Shown here piece by piece: positions 17,164 through 26,653 of a stretch of 64,000 bases of DNA (positions are counted from its first letter, which is position 1; the number at the start of each line of letters is the position of its first letter). This DNA is from Clostridia bacterium (GTDB lineage: Bacteria > Bacillota > Clostridia > Oscillospirales > Acutalibacteraceae): assembly GCA_017621885.1 (NCBI GenBank), contig JAGASD010000004.1, forward strand, positions 40,165 to 104,164, written 5' to 3'. A program made the translations under genes and the position numbers. A model generated the notes under the pieces. The model saw only the letters and a program-made list of their open reading frames with translations. It was not told the origin of the DNA and did not search any database.

Positions 17164-18534
17164 ATGAAAAAGATTTTAATTAAAGATATAGCAGGTTTTT
17201 GCGGTGCACAAACATCTTTGGATGGCGAAATAAGCAGGATTTCAACCGATAGCAGAGACGTTGATGAAAACACACTCTTTGTTGCCCTTGTCGGTGAACG
17301 CTTTGATGCAAACGATTTTGTTGAGGACGTTCTCAGAAAAGGTGCAAAGGCAGTTATTTGCAGTAAAAAGGTTTGCGATGACGAGCGACTCATTTGCGTT
17401 GAGGATACAGGCAAGGCTCTTCTGCAGATTGCGAATGGCTACAGAAAAAGCTTTAATATTCCCTTTATCGGTCTTACCGGGAGTGTCGGTAAAACCACAA
17501 GCAAGGGTATGATTTATGCGGTTGTCAATAAAAAATTCAATGCAATGCGTACAGCGGGGAATCTTAATAATGAAATAGGTGTACCCAGAACGTTGTTTAC
17601 TCTTGAAGAGTGGCACGAAGCGGCAGTAATTGAAATGGGTATGAATCATTTTGAGGAAATATCAAGGCTTTCAAAAACGGTTGAGCCGCAAATTGCAGTT
17701 ATAACAAACGTAGGTACAGCCCATATTGAGAATTTGGGCTCAAGAGAGGGTATTCTTAAAGCAAAGCTTGAAATTCTTGACGGTATGAAAAAGGGCTCGA
17801 CTCTTATTATAAACGGTGATAACGATATGCTTGCTACCGTTGAAAAACCTGATTATGAGCTTATCCGTTTCGGTATTGACGGCGAAAAGCTTGATATGAA
17901 AGCAGTTGACGTGAAGGCTGACGAAAAGGGCAGTACGTTTAAGGCTTTATATAATGGGGAAGAGGCAGAGGTGTTTGTACCTGCTGTGGGTATTCACAAC
18001 GTATATAATGCTCTTTCGGCAATGTGTGTCGGTGTGAAGCTCGGCTTTACCCTTAAAGAAGCTGCAGAGGGTGTTGCTGATTTTGAAGCAGAGGGTATGC
18101 GCCAAAAAATAACGAATGCAGGCGGTGCGGTATTTATAGAGGATTGCTACAATGCTAATCCCGACAGTATGATGGCATCTCTTGATGCTCTTGCAACAAT
18201 TAAGAAAACCCGTTCCTTCGCTGTTCTCGGTGATATGCTTGAATTAGGCGATTTTTCTGAGGAAGCACACAGAAAAGTCGGTGAAAAAGCGGCACAGACA
18301 GGTTGTGATTTTGTTCTTACCTTCGGAAAGCTTTCTGAGCACATTGCAAAAGCAGCAACAGAAAAGGGCTGTAACGCAAAAAGCTTTGATGATAAAGAAA
18401 AAATTGCAGAAATTATATGTGAAAACCTTAAAAAAGATGACACACTGCTTTTTAAAGGCAGCCGAGGAATGAAAATGGAAGAAATTTTCCTTTCTGTCTA
18501 TAAAAAAATAGGGTATAACCCCGATAATGCTTGA
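17164..18534 (+). CDS. murF: UDP-MurNAc-tripeptide-D-alanyl-D-alanine ligase
   Basis: A 456-residue Mur ligase that adds D-Ala-D-Ala to complete the pentapeptide. The P-loop GLTGSVGKTTSKGMI lies at about residues 102-116; TAGNLNNEIGVPRTL and VIEMGMNHFEEI are typical of MurF, as is FIEDCYNANPDSMMASLDAL in the C-terminal domain. It sits between murE and mraY, its normal place. No clear strong ribosome binding site is seen (a weak GGGAAACAGGT precedes the ATG), suggesting some dependence on murE translation. Confidence 0.95.
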   Translation: MKKILIKDIAGFCGAQTSLDGEISRISTDSRDVDENTLFVALVGERFDANDFVEDVLRKGAKAVICSKKVCDDERLICVEDTGKALLQIANGYRKSFNIPFIGLTGSVGKTTSKGMIYAVVNKKFNAMRTAGNLNNEIGVPRTLFTLEEWHEAAVIEMGMNHFEEISRLSKTVEPQIAVITNVGTAHIENLGSREGILKAKLEILDGMKKGSTLIINGDNDMLATVEKPDYELIRFGIDGEKLDMKAVDVKADEKGSTFKALYNGEEAEVFVPAVGIHNVYNALSAMCVGVKLGFTLKEAAEGVADFEAEGMRQKITNAGGAVFIEDCYNANPDSMMASLDALATIKKTRSFAVLGDMLELGDFSEEAHRKVGEKAAQTGCDFVLTFGKLSEHIAKAATEKGCNAKSFDDKEKIAEIICENLKKDDTLLFKGSRGMKMEEIFLSVYKKIGYNPDNA

Positions 18535-18608
18535 TTTTTTTCTTGTTTCAAGGTAGGATTATATTGGTGTGAAGTTTGCACTTGATTAAGGTATAAGGAG
18601 TAAAAAAT

Positions 18609-19682
18609 ATGAATAATACTGTTCTTGCGTGTGTAATAGCGGCGGTTATTGCTTTCGGTATTTCTTTCGGTTTGGGATATGTGGTAATTCCATTCCTTCA
18701 CAAGCTTAAATTCGGTCAGACAATTCTTGACATAGGTCCCAAGTGGCATAAAAATAAACAGGGCACACCCACAATGGGCGGCATCTTATTTATTCTCGGT
18801 ACTGTTATAGCTTTCGCTGTTGTGGTTATAATAGATAAGATTCTCGGCGGAGATATAATCGGCTCTGTGCAGGCAAGCGGTAATGCTGAAAATCTTGTTG
18901 AACAGATTTCTGTACAGGCTTCTTCAAATTACATAAAAGTAATCGGCGGTCTTATAATGGCTCTCGGCTTTGCTTTTATCGGCTTCCTTGATGACTATAT
19001 TAAAGTTGTTAAAAAACGCAACCTCGGTCTTACAATTCTTCAGAAAACCGTTCTTCAGGTTATTCTTATGGTTGCTTATATCCTTACGCTTTATATAAAT
19101 GACCCCACAGGCAGTATGTTTATTCCTTTCGTTGGTGTTGTTGAAACAAAAGTGTTCTTCTGGGTAATCGGCTTTGTTGTTATTTATGCAACAACCAATG
19201 CTGTAAACTTTACTGACGGTATTGACGGTCTTTGCGGTTCGGTTACACTTACTGCCGCAATAAGCTTTATAGCTATTGCAGCTTTAAGGAATTGCCTTGG
19301 TATCAGCCTTCTTGCTTCCGCTCTTCTCGGTGCGCTTATAGGCTACCTTATCTGGAACTGGCACCCCGCAAAGGTTATGATGGGTGACTTGGGTTCAATG
19401 TTCCTGGGCGGTCTTATCGTTGCATTCTCTTATGCAGTCGATTGTCCCATAATCATTCTTTTTACCGGTATTATTTACGTTGCTGAGTTTGGCTCTGATA
19501 TTATTCAGATCGGTTATTTCAAGCTTACTCACGGTAAACGTATTTTTAAAATGGCTCCCATTCACCATCACTTTGAAATGTGTGGTTGGAAAGAGGTTAA
19601 GATTGTTAAAGTCTTTTCTGCAATTAACCTTTTAGGCGGAATTATTGCAGTGCTTGTAATGTATTTCGGTGCGCCGAAATAA
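18609..19682 (+). CDS. mraY: Phospho-N-acetylmuramoyl-pentapeptide-transferase
   Basis: A 357-residue integral membrane enzyme with about ten membrane segments that makes lipid I from UDP-MurNAc-pentapeptide and undecaprenyl phosphate. Visible signatures are KNKQGTPTMGGILF (about 50-63), GFLDDYIKV with the paired Asp (about 124-132), NAVNFTDGIDGL and MGDLGSMFLGG, and MAPIHHHFE near the end. A loop of about 25 residues (near 83-108) is longer than in most relatives. AAGGAG (18595-18600) precedes the ATG by 8 bp. The next gene is ftsW; murD, often found between them, is absent. Confidence 0.95.
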   Translation: MNNTVLACVIAAVIAFGISFGLGYVVIPFLHKLKFGQTILDIGPKWHKNKQGTPTMGGILFILGTVIAFAVVVIIDKILGGDIIGSVQASGNAENLVEQISVQASSNYIKVIGGLIMALGFAFIGFLDDYIKVVKKRNLGLTILQKTVLQVILMVAYILTLYINDPTGSMFIPFVGVVETKVFFWVIGFVVIYATTNAVNFTDGIDGLCGSVTLTAAISFIAIAALRNCLGISLLASALLGALIGYLIWNWHPAKVMMGDLGSMFLGGLIVAFSYAVDCPIIILFTGIIYVAEFGSDIIQIGYFKLTHGKRIFKMAPIHHHFEMCGWKEVKIVKVFSAINLLGGIIAVLVMYFGAPK

Positions 19683-19720
19683 AATATAATTAACTGAAAT
19701 TAATTGAAAGGTGTGTTAAC

Positions 19721-20974
19721 ATGCAAAAGAAAAAACAGGTGAATGACTTGTTTGTTAAAAACGGCATGGATGTTCCGTTTTTTCTCATAATGCTGGTTCT
19801 TATGACAATAGGTCTTGTTATGCTCCTTTCAGCAAGCTATATTTATGCTTTCCATTACAGCGGTAGCGGCGACAGCCTTTATTATTTTAAAAGACAGATT
19901 GTTTTTGCAGTTTTAGGCATTATCGGTATGCTTGTATATTCACGGTTGAATTATAAGTATCTGAAAATGATAACCAACATAGGTCTTTTGGGTGCGCTTG
20001 TTATTCTTGCTATCACTGTTCTTCGCGGCGGCGGTGACGGTATTAACCGTTGGTTCGGTATCGGTGCTTTTTCGTTCCAGCCATCGGAAATGGCAAAGTT
20101 TATGCTCATTCTTTTCTGCGCCGCAGGTCTTGATAAGAACCACAAAAAGATTATAAGTGCAGAGCCCTCAAAAGCACAGTGGGCACAAAAAATCACCGAG
20201 CTTTCCAAAGGGTCAATAAAAATAACCCGGGGAACAACCACAATGTTCTTCTACGCACTTGTTATAGGCTTTACTGCAGGTATGGTTCTTCTGGGAAGCC
20301 ATCTTTCCGGTGCAATTCTTATTTTGCTTATCGGTGTAGCGATGCTCTGGATAGGCGAGTGCAGAGCGCGTTGGTTTGCCGTTCTCGGTATGGTTGTAGC
20401 AGTTGTTCTCGTTTATGTAATGTTCAATTATGAGGATTTGCCCCTCAAAGAATATATGATTGTACGAATAAAAGCGTGGCGTATTAAAGACTTTTCTCCC
20501 GATGATGCCCGTTGGCAGATAAACCATTCCCTTTACGCTTTAGGTTCGGGCGGATTTCTGGGTGCAGGTATAGGTAATTCAAAGCAGAAATATCTTTACG
20601 TTTCTGAGTCACATACAGACTTTATTTTCTCAATAATCGGTGAGGAATTAGGCTTTGTGGGTTGCTTTATTATTCTTGCAATATTTATTTGTCTTATTTT
20701 AAGAGGTATTTATATCGGTATGCGTGCAAAGGATCGCTACGGAGCTCTTCTTGTGTTCGGTATGACGTCACAGCTTGCATTGCAGGTTATGTTTAACGTT
20801 GCGGTTGTTACGGATACCGTGCCTAACACGGGTATCAGTCTTCCGTTTTTCAGCTACGGCGGTTCGGCGTTGCTTATAACCCTTGTCGAAATGGGTACAA
20901 TTCTTGCTGTTTCCCGTCAGGCTGATTTGCCAAAGGTTTATTCAATAAGAAAATCGAGAAAAGAATCTAAATAA
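19721..20974 (+). CDS. ftsW: FtsW/SpoVE-type SEDS peptidoglycan polymerase
   Basis: A 417-residue polytopic membrane protein of the SEDS family, which polymerises lipid II and works with a class B PBP, here most likely the one encoded upstream. GDGINRWFGIGAFSFQPSEMAKF is the FtsW/RodA/SpoVE signature region, GAGIGNSKQKYLYVSESHTD and FIFSIIGEELGFVG follow, and NTGISLPFFSYGGSALL near the end is typical. A cytoplasmic loop (about 135-175) is longer than usual. GAAAGGTG (19707-19714) precedes the start. Division (FtsW) and sporulation (SpoVE) roles cannot be separated by sequence alone. Confidence 0.92.
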   Translation: MQKKKQVNDLFVKNGMDVPFFLIMLVLMTIGLVMLLSASYIYAFHYSGSGDSLYYFKRQIVFAVLGIIGMLVYSRLNYKYLKMITNIGLLGALVILAITVLRGGGDGINRWFGIGAFSFQPSEMAKFMLILFCAAGLDKNHKKIISAEPSKAQWAQKITELSKGSIKITRGTTTMFFYALVIGFTAGMVLLGSHLSGAILILLIGVAMLWIGECRARWFAVLGMVVAVVLVYVMFNYEDLPLKEYMIVRIKAWRIKDFSPDDARWQINHSLYALGSGGFLGAGIGNSKQKYLYVSESHTDFIFSIIGEELGFVGCFIILAIFICLILRGIYIGMRAKDRYGALLVFGMTSQLALQVMFNVAVVTDTVPNTGISLPFFSYGGSALLITLVEMGTILAVSRQADLPKVYSIRKSRKESK

Positions 20975-20989
20975 GAAGGGTAGAGTTTT

Positions 20990-22108
20990 ATGAGAGTTTT
21001 AATTGCAGCAGGCGGCACAGGCGGTCACGTAAACCCCGCACTTGCGGTTGCAGGTGAAATAAAGAAAAAGTATCCCGATGCTGAGATATGCTTTGTAGGT
21101 ACTGCAGACAGAATAGAATCTAAAATTGTTCCTGCAGCAGGCTTCCCCTTGAAAACCATTGAGATTTCAGGCTTTAAACGCGGTTTTTCACCCGCTGATA
21201 TTAAAGCAAACGTGAAAACTGTTGTAAGGCTTTTAAAGTCTTCGGGCAGTGTTAAAAAAATAATAAATGAATTTAAACCCGACGTTGCAGTAGGCTTCGG
21301 CGGTTACGTGAGCGGTCCCGTAATCAGAATGGCGGCAAAGATGGGTATTCCCACAGCTATTCACGAACAAAATGCATATCCCGGCGTTACCAATAAAGCG
21401 TTGGCTGAAAAGGTTGATGCTGTTATGCTTACCGTTGAAGAAGCAAAAAAACTACTTACTTGTAAAAACGAGCCGATTATTACGGGACTCCCTGTAAGAG
21501 GTGAGCTTTTGGAGGCGGACAGCGAGGCATCACGTAAAGAGCTTGGCTTTAACGAAAAACCGATAATCCTTTGTATGGGTGGTTCTCTGGGTGCCAAGGT
21601 TGTAAATAAAGCAATGGTTGATTTCCTTATTGCGCATAAGAATGATGCCGATTATAACTACATTGTTTCAACGGGACAAAACGGTCTTTGGGTTCCCGAT
21701 GAGCTTAAAGAAAACGGTGTTGATTGTGACAACGCTTCAAATATTCAGATTCGTACATATATTGACGATATGGCGCGTTGTCTGTCTGCGGCAGACCTTG
21801 TAATCTGCAGAGCGGGTGCGTCGTCACTTTCTGAAATTCAGGCTATGGGTAAGCCGTCAATTCTTATTCCTTCACCCAACGTTACTGAAAACCATCAGTA
21901 CCATAATGCTATGGCTCTTGTTAACAGAAATGCCGCGGTAATTATTGAGGATAAAGACCTTAACGGTGAAACACTCGGTAAAGAAATTCACAGACTTATG
22001 TCTGACAAAAAGCTTCTTACCGAAATCGGCAAAAATGCAAAAGCTATGGCAGTGACCGATGCAACCTCACGTATAAGTGATATTGTTGTTTCACTTATTA
22101 AAAAGTAA
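20990..22108 (+). CDS. murG: UDP-GlcNAc:lipid I N-acetylglucosaminyltransferase
   Basis: A 372-residue GT28 glycosyltransferase that turns lipid I into lipid II at the inner face of the membrane. The N-terminal loop AAGGTGGHVNPALAVA and the second loop GFGGYVSGPV are the family's Gly-rich motifs; the C-terminal nucleotide-sugar region includes CRAGASSLSEIQAMGKPSIL. GAAGGG precedes the ATG, 15 bp after the ftsW stop. Length is normal. Confidence 0.95.
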   Translation: MRVLIAAGGTGGHVNPALAVAGEIKKKYPDAEICFVGTADRIESKIVPAAGFPLKTIEISGFKRGFSPADIKANVKTVVRLLKSSGSVKKIINEFKPDVAVGFGGYVSGPVIRMAAKMGIPTAIHEQNAYPGVTNKALAEKVDAVMLTVEEAKKLLTCKNEPIITGLPVRGELLEADSEASRKELGFNEKPIILCMGGSLGAKVVNKAMVDFLIAHKNDADYNYIVSTGQNGLWVPDELKENGVDCDNASNIQIRTYIDDMARCLSAADLVICRAGASSLSEIQAMGKPSILIPSPNVTENHQYHNAMALVNRNAAVIIEDKDLNGETLGKEIHRLMSDKKLLTEIGKNAKAMAVTDATSRISDIVVSLIKK

Positions 22109-22190
22109 TTTAACATTTTAAAAATAACGGCATATTATACAGCGTAAGGCTTTTTTCGCCTTGTAAAACAAAATTGAAAGGAGCGGCTGT

Positions 22191-23480
22191 ATGTCTGCCT
22201 TTGTTATCAACGGCGGAAGACGCCTCAGCGGAAGTCTGGCGGTTCAGGGCTCAAAAAACAGTGCTCTGCCTATTCTTGCTGCAACACTATTGGTTCACGG
22301 TGAATGTGTTATACATAATTGTCCTGCGCTTTCTGATACTGATTGCACTATACGGATATTAAAGGAGCTTGGTTGTAAGGTAATGCGTAGCGGAAATACC
22401 GTTACTGTTCAAAATAGCGGGAGTAATGTTTTTGAGATTCCCGAAAACCTTATGAGAGAAATGCGCTCTTCCGTGGTTTTCCTCGGTGCAATCCTCGGCA
22501 AATGCGGTAAAGCGATAATATCTGCTCCCGGTGGATGTGAAATCGGGTTAAGACCTATTGATTTGCATTTGTACGCAATGAAGCGGCTTGGTGTTACCGT
22601 TGATGATAACTACGGTAAGCTTGTCTGTGAGGCGAAAGAAGGCCTCAGAGGCTCAAAAATCACTTTTTCATTTCCCAGTGTGGGTGCAACGGAAAATGCA
22701 GTGCTTGCCGCGGTTAGGGCTAAGGGTAATACCACGATTGTCAATTGTGCACGTGAGCCCGAAATCATAGATTTATGCGATTTTTTGAATAAATGCGGTG
22801 CCAGAATAAACGGCGCAGGTGAGAGCATTATTACAATTGAAGGGGTGGCTTCCCTTAAAGGCTGCGAGCATAACGTTATCTGTGACCGTATTGCTGCCGC
22901 AACTTATCTTACTGCAATTGCAGTAACGGGCGGCGACGTTGAAATTTGTAATACGGTTCCCGGGCATCTGAGCTCAGTTTTACCTTTGCTTGAAGAAGCG
23001 GGGTGTGAAGTGCGCGTGAGATGTAAAAACATCCGTATAAAGGCTCCGCGCAGGCTTAACAGAATAGATAAAATAATTACCCAGCCGTATCCCGGGTTTC
23101 CCACAGACGCTCAGGCGGTTTTTACTGCATTGGCAACTGTTGCGCAAGGAACCACGGTAATTGTAGAAAATATTTTTGAAAGCAGATTGAAGCACGTTCC
23201 CGAGCTTGTGCGTATGGGTGCAAGGATACGCACGGAGGGGAGAGTTGCTGTTGTTGAAGGTGTTGAGCGTCTGTACGGTGCAGATGTTTTTTCGCCTGAT
23301 TTAAGAGGCGGTGCCGCGCTTGTTGTGGCAGGTCTTTGTGCGAACGGTGAGACAGTAGTTAAAAATACTCGGTTTATAGACCGCGGATATGAAGATTTTG
23401 AAGATAATCTTTGTGTGCTTAATGCGGATATTTACAGGAAGGTAAAAAAGGATGGAAGAAAAGAAAATCCAGAAAAATAA
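22191..23480 (+). CDS. murA: UDP-N-acetylglucosamine 1-carboxyvinyltransferase
   Basis: A 429-residue EPSP-synthase-fold enzyme that adds enolpyruvate from PEP to UDP-GlcNAc, the first committed step of peptidoglycan synthesis. GSKNSALPILAATLL near the start holds the Lys and Asn of the active site. APGGCEIGLRPIDLHL (about 114-129) holds the catalytic Cys, so the target-based fosfomycin resistance seen with a Cys-to-Asp change is not expected. PGFPTDAQA near 300 is also conserved. AAAGGAG (22179-22185) sets the start. The 3' end overlaps ftsQ by 29 bp. Confidence 0.94.
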   Translation: MSAFVINGGRRLSGSLAVQGSKNSALPILAATLLVHGECVIHNCPALSDTDCTIRILKELGCKVMRSGNTVTVQNSGSNVFEIPENLMREMRSSVVFLGAILGKCGKAIISAPGGCEIGLRPIDLHLYAMKRLGVTVDDNYGKLVCEAKEGLRGSKITFSFPSVGATENAVLAAVRAKGNTTIVNCAREPEIIDLCDFLNKCGARINGAGESIITIEGVASLKGCEHNVICDRIAAATYLTAIAVTGGDVEICNTVPGHLSSVLPLLEEAGCEVRVRCKNIRIKAPRRLNRIDKIITQPYPGFPTDAQAVFTALATVAQGTTVIVENIFESRLKHVPELVRMGARIRTEGRVAVVEGVERLYGADVFSPDLRGGAALVVAGLCANGETVVKNTRFIDRGYEDFEDNLCVLNADIYRKVKKDGRKENPEK

Positions 23481-24504
23481 CAGCTCCAAAACCAAAATAA
23501 TACCTCCTAAGAAAAAACAGCCTGAGGTTTTATCTAAGGATGAAATACGCTCCATAAATAAAAAGAAAATCAAGCGGAAAAGAAAGGCAAAAAAAATAGC
23601 TCTTCTTACTGCATTGTTTACGATTGTTATGAGCGTTGGTGTCGTTTTGGTGCTGGCAGTTTTCTTTAAAATAAACACAGTTACCGTTAAAGGTGACAGG
23701 GTGTATTCCGATAAAGAAATAATAGCTAAAAGCGGTATTGAAATCGGTGGTAATCTTTTCAGGGTGAACGAAGAGAGCCTTAACGAAGCGCTGAGTAAAT
23801 CGCTTCCGTATATTCAAAGCGTTTTCCTCGAAAGACAACTGCCCGATACATTGATAGTTACGGTAAAAGCCACTCGCGAGGTTGCGGCTTTTCAGTACGG
23901 TGCAGGGTTTATACTCGTTAATGCCGAGGGAAAGGTTTTAGACCGCGATGCATCTATGCTCAGGGATAACGTGGCTGTTGTTAACGGTGCGGTGCTCAAG
24001 GGCGCAATTGAGGGCGACAGAATTGTAATAGGTAATGAGAAGGATACCGAGAATTTTGTTTTGCTTCTTAAAGGTATTGCGGAAAGCGGTATAAATCCCA
24101 TAACAGAAATTAACGTTACTAAAAACGGTCAGTATGAATTAAAATATGATGATCGCATCACAATTGAATTGGGAAGTATAGATAATGTTACGGTTAAGCT
24201 GAAAAGAGCAGTTGCGGCACTTGAAAAGGAAAATGAAATTAATATGTATGCTGAGGGCATTCTTGATTTGAAAACGGAGCCTTACGCTTACTTTGATGCA
24301 GGTAAGGAGTCACCTGTCAAAAAGCCTGTTGCCACAACACAGGGCAGTGAAGCTCCCGCTGAAGACAGCGCAGACGAAGGCTCAGCCTCTGCGGATGATG
24401 AGGCAGAAAAAAATAACGAGGCATCTGTAACTGAGCCGCAAGCCGAAGAGCCTGCAGATGCAGAAGCGGAAAATACAGATTCAGAAGAAAATCAAGAAGA
24501 GTGA
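23452..24504 (+). CDS. ftsQ: FtsQ/DivIB-type cell division protein with POTRA domain
   Basis: A 350-residue bitopic membrane protein. A very basic cytoplasmic N-terminus (about 1-47) is followed by one membrane segment (IALLTALFTIVMSVGVVLVLAVFF region, about 48-72) and a POTRA domain that starts INTVTVKGDRVYSDKEI (about 73 on). A beta domain follows to about 285. The last 65 residues are an acidic, low-complexity Glu/Ala/Asp tail of the kind found in DivIB of several Gram-positives. It would anchor the DivIB-FtsL complex at the septum. It begins inside murA (29-bp overlap), with AGGAAGG upstream. Confidence 0.88.
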   Translation: MEEKKIQKNNSSKTKIIPPKKKQPEVLSKDEIRSINKKKIKRKRKAKKIALLTALFTIVMSVGVVLVLAVFFKINTVTVKGDRVYSDKEIIAKSGIEIGGNLFRVNEESLNEALSKSLPYIQSVFLERQLPDTLIVTVKATREVAAFQYGAGFILVNAEGKVLDRDASMLRDNVAVVNGAVLKGAIEGDRIVIGNEKDTENFVLLLKGIAESGINPITEINVTKNGQYELKYDDRITIELGSIDNVTVKLKRAVAALEKENEINMYAEGILDLKTEPYAYFDAGKESPVKKPVATTQGSEAPAEDSADEGSASADDEAEKNNEASVTEPQAEEPADAEAENTDSEENQEE

Positions 24505-24582
24505 TTCGATTTTAAAAAACAATAAAAACACTTATTTTTGTTGTTTAACAATTTAAAAATATTAAAAAATTTCAAAAAAAAC

Positions 24583-24611
24583 TTGCTATTGTAGTAATTC
24601 TGTGGTAACAT
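24583..24611 (+). promoter_or_regulatory. Possible promoter before ftsZ
   Basis: TTGCTA (24583-24588) and TAACAT (24606-24611) are 17 bp apart in the 171-bp gap before ftsZ. Both hexamers deviate from consensus. A TATAAT at 24635-24640 has no good -35. Confidence 0.4.
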
Positions 24612-24675
24612 CTAAGAGATGTACTGTAGATAAATATAATTATGTATATTAGTGTAGAAAATAGGAGGAAGAAAA

Positions 24676-25746
24676 ATGAACTTTGAAATTTCCAATGATT
24701 TTGAAGACGTTACTCAGATAAAGGTTATCGGTGTCGGTGGCGGCGGCGGTAACGCTATTAACCGAATGGTTAGCTCAGGTGTTCAGGGCGTTGAATTCAT
24801 CGCTGTAAATACAGATAAGCAGGTTCTTACTTTTTCTAAAGCTACTCACAAAATTCAGATCGGCGAAAAGGTAACAGGCGGCCGCGGTGCGGGTGCTCGT
24901 CCCGAAATGGGTCTTAAAGCTGCAGAAGAGAGCAGAGATGCTATTGTTGATGCTCTCAGCGGTTCAAATATGGTGTTCATTACTGCCGGTATGGGCGGTG
25001 GCACAGGTACGGGTGCTGCTCCCGCAATTGCTGAAATTGCAAAGAGCAACGGTATCCTTACTGTTGGTATCGTTACAAAACCCTTCGCTTTTGAAGGTAA
25101 GAGAAGAATGCAGCAGGCTGAAGCAGGTATTGCAGAGCTTGCACAGCACGTTGACAGCCTTATCGTTATCCCTAACGAAAGACTCAAGCTCGTTTCTGAT
25201 CAGAAAATCACTTTTGCTAACGCTTTCGACGTTGCCGATGATGTTCTTCGTCAGGGTGTTAAGAGCATATCAGAGCTTATTAAAGTTCCCGGTCTTATCA
25301 ACCTCGACTTTGCTGACGTTACAGCAGTTATGAAAGACGCAGGCCATGCACATATGGGTGTTGGCCGTGCAACAGGTAAAGAAAAGGCTGAGGCTGCCGC
25401 TAACGCTGCTGTTTCAAGTCCTCTTCTTGAAACGACAATTCAGGGCGCAAAGGGTGTAATCATCAGCATCACATCTTCACCCGATATCACTCTTGATGAC
25501 GTTGACGTTGCAGCAAGCATTATTGCTGAAGCAGCTGATGCAGATGCAAATATTATTTTCGGTGTTGCATTTGACGAAAAGCTTGAGGACGAAATGGTTG
25601 TTACAGTTATTGCAACAGGTTTCGGTACAGATTCAAACGGTATTGCTAATAAGTCCGGCGCTGCTGTTGTTACTGACAGTTATACAGCTACTGACAGTGA
25701 CGATGATGACGATATCGTTGATATCCTTGGTCTTTTCAAAAAATAA
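24676..25746 (+). CDS. ftsZ: Cell division GTPase FtsZ
   Basis: A 356-residue tubulin homologue that forms the Z ring. The N-terminal loop [14 protein letters not shown] (about 18-31) and the GTP-binding signature [15 protein letters not shown] (about 107-121) are intact, as is [11 protein letters not shown] of the T7 loop. The C-terminal linker is short and acidic (a run of Asp), ending [11 protein letters not shown], a short form of the conserved tail that binds FtsA/SepF-type partners. AGGAGG (24662-24667) sets the start. It ends the dcw cluster and has a terminator of its own. Confidence 0.97.
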   Translation: MNFEISNDFEDVTQIKVIGVGGGGGNAINRMVSSGVQGVEFIAVNTDKQVLTFSKATHKIQIGEKVTGGRGAGARPEMGLKAAEESRDAIVDALSGSNMVFITAGMGGGTGTGAAPAIAEIAKSNGILTVGIVTKPFAFEGKRRMQQAEAGIAELAQHVDSLIVIPNERLKLVSDQKITFANAFDVADDVLRQGVKSISELIKVPGLINLDFADVTAVMKDAGHAHMGVGRATGKEKAEAAANAAVSSPLLETTIQGAKGVIISITSSPDITLDDVDVAASIIAEAADADANIIFGVAFDEKLEDEMVVTVIATGFGTDSNGIANKSGAAVVTDSYTATDSDDDDDIVDILGLFKK

Positions 25747-25756
25747 GATTTTTTCA

Positions 25757-25783
25757 AAAGCCGACTTTATGTCGGCTTTTTTT
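25757..25783 (+). terminator. Terminator after ftsZ
   Basis: AAAGCCGAC and GTCGGCTTT pair around TTTAT, followed by TTTTTT. Confidence 0.88.
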
Positions 25784-25824
25784 ATTCTTACAAGGAGAGT
25801 GCTTTTTTAGCATAGCTTAGCACA

Positions 25825-26586
25825 ATGAAAAAAAAGAAAAAAAAGAGAATAATAAGTCCGCACATATTTTTAACAATGGTTGCATTGGTTTTAGCCCTTA
25901 CAATTTTGTCGAGGGCGTTACCCGATGGTACTATGCGTTTAAATGTCGGAGACAGCGGCATAGGTGAAAAAGCAATTGCTCTTACCTTTGATGACGGTCC
26001 GTGCGGTAATACTGAAGAGTTGCTTGAGGGTCTCGCTGAATATAATGCAAAGGTAACGTTTTTTGTTTTGGGTAAAAATGTTGAGAAATATCCCGTTGTG
26101 GTTGCACGTGCTTATGATGAGGGTCATCTTATCGGTAATCACACCTATGACCATCCCCGTCTTACGTTGATGTCACCTGCAAGTGCCAAGGAGAATATTA
26201 AGAAAAGCGCAGATATAATTACTTCGGTAACCGGAGCAAAACCTTATTTTGTAAGAGCACCATACGGTGATATCACAGCGTATCAGTTAAAGTATATGGA
26301 TGCTTTTTTTGTCAGCTGGTCTGTAAACGGATATGATTGGGATGAAGAGTCCGAAGAAGAAATTTATAATCGTATTATGAAAAAAGCCAAGGACGGTGCA
26401 ATAATTCTTTTGCACGATACGAATGAAAACACCGTAGAGGCTGTTTTAAGAGCCATACCGGAGCTTCAGGAGCAAGGATATGAGTTCGTCAGGGTTGATG
26501 ATTTATTAACCAGAAACGGAGATAAGCTGGCAAAGGGTATACCGTATAAATGGTGTAAATATGAAAAACGCCCCGTAGCTTTTTAA
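25825..26586 (+). CDS. Polysaccharide deacetylase (NodB domain), membrane-anchored
   Basis: A 253-residue protein with a basic N-terminus and one membrane segment (about 13-30), then a NodB/CE4 domain facing outwards. ALTFDDGPCGNTEELLEGL (about 51-69) has the catalytic Asp and the first metal-binding Asp; GNHTYDHPRLTLM (about 103-115) supplies the two metal His; RAPYGDITAYQ is motif 3, and ILLHDTNENTVEAV is motif 5 with the second catalytic His. Substrates in the family are GlcNAc or MurNAc residues of peptidoglycan, or other GlcNAc polymers. Its place just after ftsZ supports a cell-wall role. No good ribosome binding site is visible. Confidence 0.88.
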   Translation: MKKKKKKRIISPHIFLTMVALVLALTILSRALPDGTMRLNVGDSGIGEKAIALTFDDGPCGNTEELLEGLAEYNAKVTFFVLGKNVEKYPVVVARAYDEGHLIGNHTYDHPRLTLMSPASAKENIKKSADIITSVTGAKPYFVRAPYGDITAYQLKYMDAFFVSWSVNGYDWDEESEEEIYNRIMKKAKDGAIILLHDTNENTVEAVLRAIPELQEQGYEFVRVDDLLTRNGDKLAKGIPYKWCKYEKRPVAF

Positions 26587-26600
26587 AACGGAATAAAGAA

Positions 26601-26640
26601 ATACCCCGTAACGTTTGAGAGCGTTACGGGGGTATTTTTG
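26601..26640. terminator. Bidirectional terminator between the deacetylase and the APC permease
   Basis: ATACCCCGTAACG (26601-26613) pairs with CGTTACGGGGGTAT (26622-26635) and T-runs follow on both strands; the flanking genes converge. Confidence 0.88.
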
Positions 26641-26653
26641 TGTTGTGCGTTTA

